Shown here one piece after another: positions 14,506 to 16,342 of a stretch of DNA of 16,342 nucleotides. Numbering within the stretch: the stretch's first letter is position 1; each line of letters opens with the position of its first letter. This stretch comes from Methanobacteriota archaeon. GTDB lineage: Archaea > Thermoplasmatota > Poseidoniia > MGIII > CG-Epi1. The stretch is from assembly GCA_014240055.1 (NCBI GenBank), contig JAAZXP010000025.1, positions 1-16,342 of the forward strand. The letters are read 5' to 3'. The notes below the pieces were generated by a model. That model saw only the letters and a program-made list of their open reading frames with translations. It was not told the DNA's origin and did not search any database. The translations under genes were made by a program, and so were the position numbers.

Positions 14506-15606
14506 GTGACATTTTTAGCTGCATTTACTTCAATAAGTGATGATTTGAACAGTGAAGAACTAGAATGGGGAAGGATTTTGATCTTCCTATTCTTGGCATT
14601 AGGCATATCATTTCTGTGTTCTCTTCTTGAGGCAATAATCCTTTCTGTAACATGGTCACACATTGAAATATTAAAGAAAAATGAGAATAGTAGTGGTAAT
14701 TTACTTAAAAATCTTAAAGATAATATTGATCAACCACTTGCTGCTATTTTGACATTAAATACAGTTTCCCACACCATTGGTGCAGCAGGAATTGGTTCTG
14801 AATTTCATAAACTAGGAAATGAATGGTTCACTGCCGCATCAATTATACTTACCATTTTAATTTTAGTATTCTCTGAGATAATACCAAAAACATTAGGTGC
14901 AATTTATTGGAAGAAAATGGCTCCAAGTTCTGCATACTTGCTTTTATTATTAATTAGAATTACATGGCCAATTGTAGTGGTTCTGAACTATTTTTCAAAA
15001 CTAATTTCAGACGGAAATGAAGATCAAAAAGAAATGACAAGAGAAGAGATGATTGCTGTCGCTGAAATTGGAGAAACTCAAGGTGCGCTTGAAAAACAAG
15101 AAACTCAAGTCATTAAAAATCTGCTTACATTAGATAAAATCTTAGCTGAAGATGTAATGACACCTAGTACTGTTATGATGACTTTTCATAAATCAGACAC
15201 TATAGAAAAAGTGATCCAAGAAAACTCTCCAATTCCCTTTTCTAGAATTCCCATTATTGATAATGATTTAGATGATATCATTGGAGTTGTTTACAGAAGT
15301 AAAATACTAGAGATGAGCAGCGATGGTAACTCTGAAGTTAAGATGGATGAAATCGCATCTAAACTGTCAACTGTAAGTCCTGAAGATTCAGTAGCTACTT
15401 TACTTGAAGAATTCCTTAAGAAAAGAGAACATGTTTTCTTAGTTGTAGATGAGTATGGCACCACACAAGGAATCATAACTCTAGAAGACGCCGTAGAAAC
15501 CTTATTAGGTGCTGAAATCGTAGATGAGTCTGATTCTGTAGAGGATATGAGGCAACTAGCAAGAGAACTGTGGGAAAAACGACGTAAGCGTAAGAGATTA
15601 GTCTAA
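14506..15606 (+). CDS. CNNM/CorC-type membrane protein with DUF21 and paired CBS domains
   Basis: Probable magnesium/cobalt exporter or regulator of the CNNM/CorB/CorC family (often labelled hemolysin). 366 residues. The membrane part (about 23-165) has the DUF21 signatures: SLLEAIILS (39-47), the helix around NTVSHTIGAAGIG (85-97), and SEIIPKTLGAIYW (123-135). Then REEMIAVAEIGETQGAL links to two CBS domains (about 214-275 and 280-340), with VMTPSTVM and VVDEYGTTQGIITLEDAVETLLG, the usual nucleotide-binding pair. The C-terminal CorC_HlyC domain is absent; instead the protein ends in a strongly basic tail (EKRRKRKR). GTG start with a Shine-Dalgarno. The gene overlaps the convergent transporter gene by 9 nt. 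Transport direction and ion cannot be told from the sequence. Confidence 0.88.
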   Translation: MTFLAAFTSISDDLNSEELEWGRILIFLFLALGISFLCSLLEAIILSVTWSHIEILKKNENSSGNLLKNLKDNIDQPLAAILTLNTVSHTIGAAGIGSEFHKLGNEWFTAASIILTILILVFSEIIPKTLGAIYWKKMAPSSAYLLLLLIRITWPIVVVLNYFSKLISDGNEDQKEMTREEMIAVAEIGETQGALEKQETQVIKNLLTLDKILAEDVMTPSTVMMTFHKSDTIEKVIQENSPIPFSRIPIIDNDLDDIIGVVYRSKILEMSSDGNSEVKMDEIASKLSTVSPEDSVATLLEEFLKKREHVFLVVDEYGTTQGIITLEDAVETLLGAEIVDESDSVEDMRQLARELWEKRRKRKRLV

Positions 15607-16342
15607 TATTTCACTAGAATACCATTCTTTTATACGGTTTGAAGTCCATATCATACTTGGAAGAACAAATATAGCAATTATAATTGAATATAATATTGTT
15701 GCTGCAGTTATTATTCCAAAATTACTTACTAATGGCATTGGAGATAACAATAGAACTCCAAAACCACATATTGTTGTAAGACCTGAAATTAAAATTGCGG
15801 AACCTGTGAATTTGATAGTCGCCTCAATCGCTTGACTCTCACTCTTATGCTCAATCTCCTCTCTATACCTCTCAATAATGTGTATTGCATAGTCTATGCC
15901 TAAGCCTACTGTTAATGCAGTTACCATTACAGTTAAAACATTTAGAGTTATGTCAAAGGCCCACATTGTAGCCATTATCCAGGTTGTAGCCAAGATTGTA
16001 GGTAAAATAGCTATTAGTCCAAATTCAAGACTTCGATAAACTAAAGTTAAAACAATAGCTGCAAGAATAATCGAAACTAAAGTAGAACTCATTTGTGAAG
16101 TTTGTATTTCATTAACCGTAACACTCGTAAGAACATGACCACCAGTTATACTTACTTTATATTCTTCTGAAGATAAAGTAGAAGGGATATCACCTTCTAA
16201 CTCAGATCTCATATACTCAAGTCCTTCATTATCTAGTTCATAATTGCTATTTGGACCAATGTATACTCTTACAACTGAAGAAGTATAATCCAAATCTCCC
16301 AATTCTAGTCTGATTGCCCCTCTGAGCGATTCATCAGCTCCG
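15598..16342 (-). CDS. RND-superfamily (HAE3/MMPL-like) transporter, C-terminal part (5' end off the right edge)
   Basis: Membrane transporter of the RND superfamily, probably of the HAE3/MMPL group that exports hydrophobic compounds or lipids. About 247 residues are visible; the frame is open through base 16342, so an apparent TTG start at 16302 is not real. The first about 75 visible residues belong to the extracellular domain (ending TGGHVLTSVTVNEIQ); then come helices of the second transmembrane block, with the hallmark GLGIDYAIHIIERYREE in helix 4 region and GLTTICGFGVLLLSPM after it. The protein ends WYSSEILD. Full-length relatives are about 700-900 residues. Substrate unknown. The stop lies inside the last codons of the convergent CNNM gene (9-nt overlap). 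Confidence 0.88.
   Translation of the reverse strand, partial: GADESLRGAIRLELGDLDYTSSVVRVYIGPNSNYELDNEGLEYMRSELEGDIPSTLSSEEYKVSITGGHVLTSVTVNEIQTSQMSSTLVSIILAAIVLTLVYRSLEFGLIAILPTILATTWIMATMWAFDITLNVLTVMVTALTVGLGIDYAIHIIERYREEIEHKSESQAIEATIKFTGSAILISGLTTICGFGVLLLSPMPLVSNFGIITAATILYSIIIAIFVLPSMIWTSNRIKEWYSSEILD

Noticed and set aside
14295..14663. Open frame continuing 123 codons upstream of L40e
   Set aside because: L40e is complete at 49 residues with its own TATA box; the extension is unlike any ribosomal protein and overlaps the start of the divergent CNNM-like gene.
1..16342. Mobile element, CRISPR array or defence system
   Set aside because: No transposase, integrase, reverse transcriptase, nuclease or regularly spaced repeats were seen on either strand.

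Overview
The window looks like chromosomal DNA of an AT-rich, free-living euryarchaeon. Marine Group II (Ca. Poseidoniales) or a close relative such as Marine Group III is my best guess, by inference from gene content. The archaeal markers are a proteasome-activating nucleotidase (PAN) ending in an HbYX motif, a 49-residue ribosomal protein L40e, an archaeal MBF1, a TrmB-family regulator, and TATA boxes placed 24-27 nt upstream of start codons (leaderless transcripts). Bacterial- or eukaryotic-looking catabolic genes (FadN/FadA/FadE-type beta-oxidation, an ALDH4A1-type P5C dehydrogenase) and an HAE3/MMPL transporter fit an aerobic heterotrophic marine archaeon. I see no insertion sequence, integrase, CRISPR array, rRNA or tRNA.

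Layout. 1-4836 (minus): a fatty-acid beta-oxidation operon in the order thiolase (fadA-like), fused 3-hydroxyacyl-CoA dehydrogenase/enoyl-CoA hydratase (fadN-like), acyl-CoA dehydrogenase (fadE-like, running off the left edge). 4925-5701 (plus): a TrmB-like regulator diverging from this operon across 88 nt that hold two opposed TATA boxes and a 29-nt imperfect palindrome. 5698-5892 (minus): a 64-residue small hydrophobic protein, diverging from 5970-7589 (plus), a P5C dehydrogenase; a 21-nt inverted repeat sits between their promoters. 7586-12212 (minus): an alpha/beta hydrolase and a large DUF3068-like surface protein forming a two-gene unit, a six-helix membrane protein, and MBF1. 12266-14142 (plus): PAN and ribose-5-phosphate isomerase A, overlapping by 4 nt. 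14145-14294 (minus): L40e. 14506-15606 (plus): a CNNM/DUF21-CBS protein. 15598-16342 (minus): the C-terminal part of an RND/MMPL transporter that runs off the right edge.

How it works together. The left third makes acetyl-CoA from acyl-CoAs; its divergent regulator is the obvious candidate controller. P5C dehydrogenase feeds proline/arginine carbon into glutamate. The centre encodes envelope proteins. The right part is housekeeping (protein degradation, pentose phosphates, translation) plus ion and lipid/drug transport. The genome is very compact: three convergent pairs overlap at their stop codons and a fourth is 2 nt apart, so transcription must end inside the opposing gene.

The most interesting new material is regulatory, not enzymatic: three inverted repeats positioned at or between archaeal promoters (4861-4889, 5921-5941, 10706-10724), one of which has its 9-nt half-site repeated next to the TrmB-like gene's promoter. 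No intergenic stretch exceeds 300 nt; the longest is 211 nt (14295-14505).
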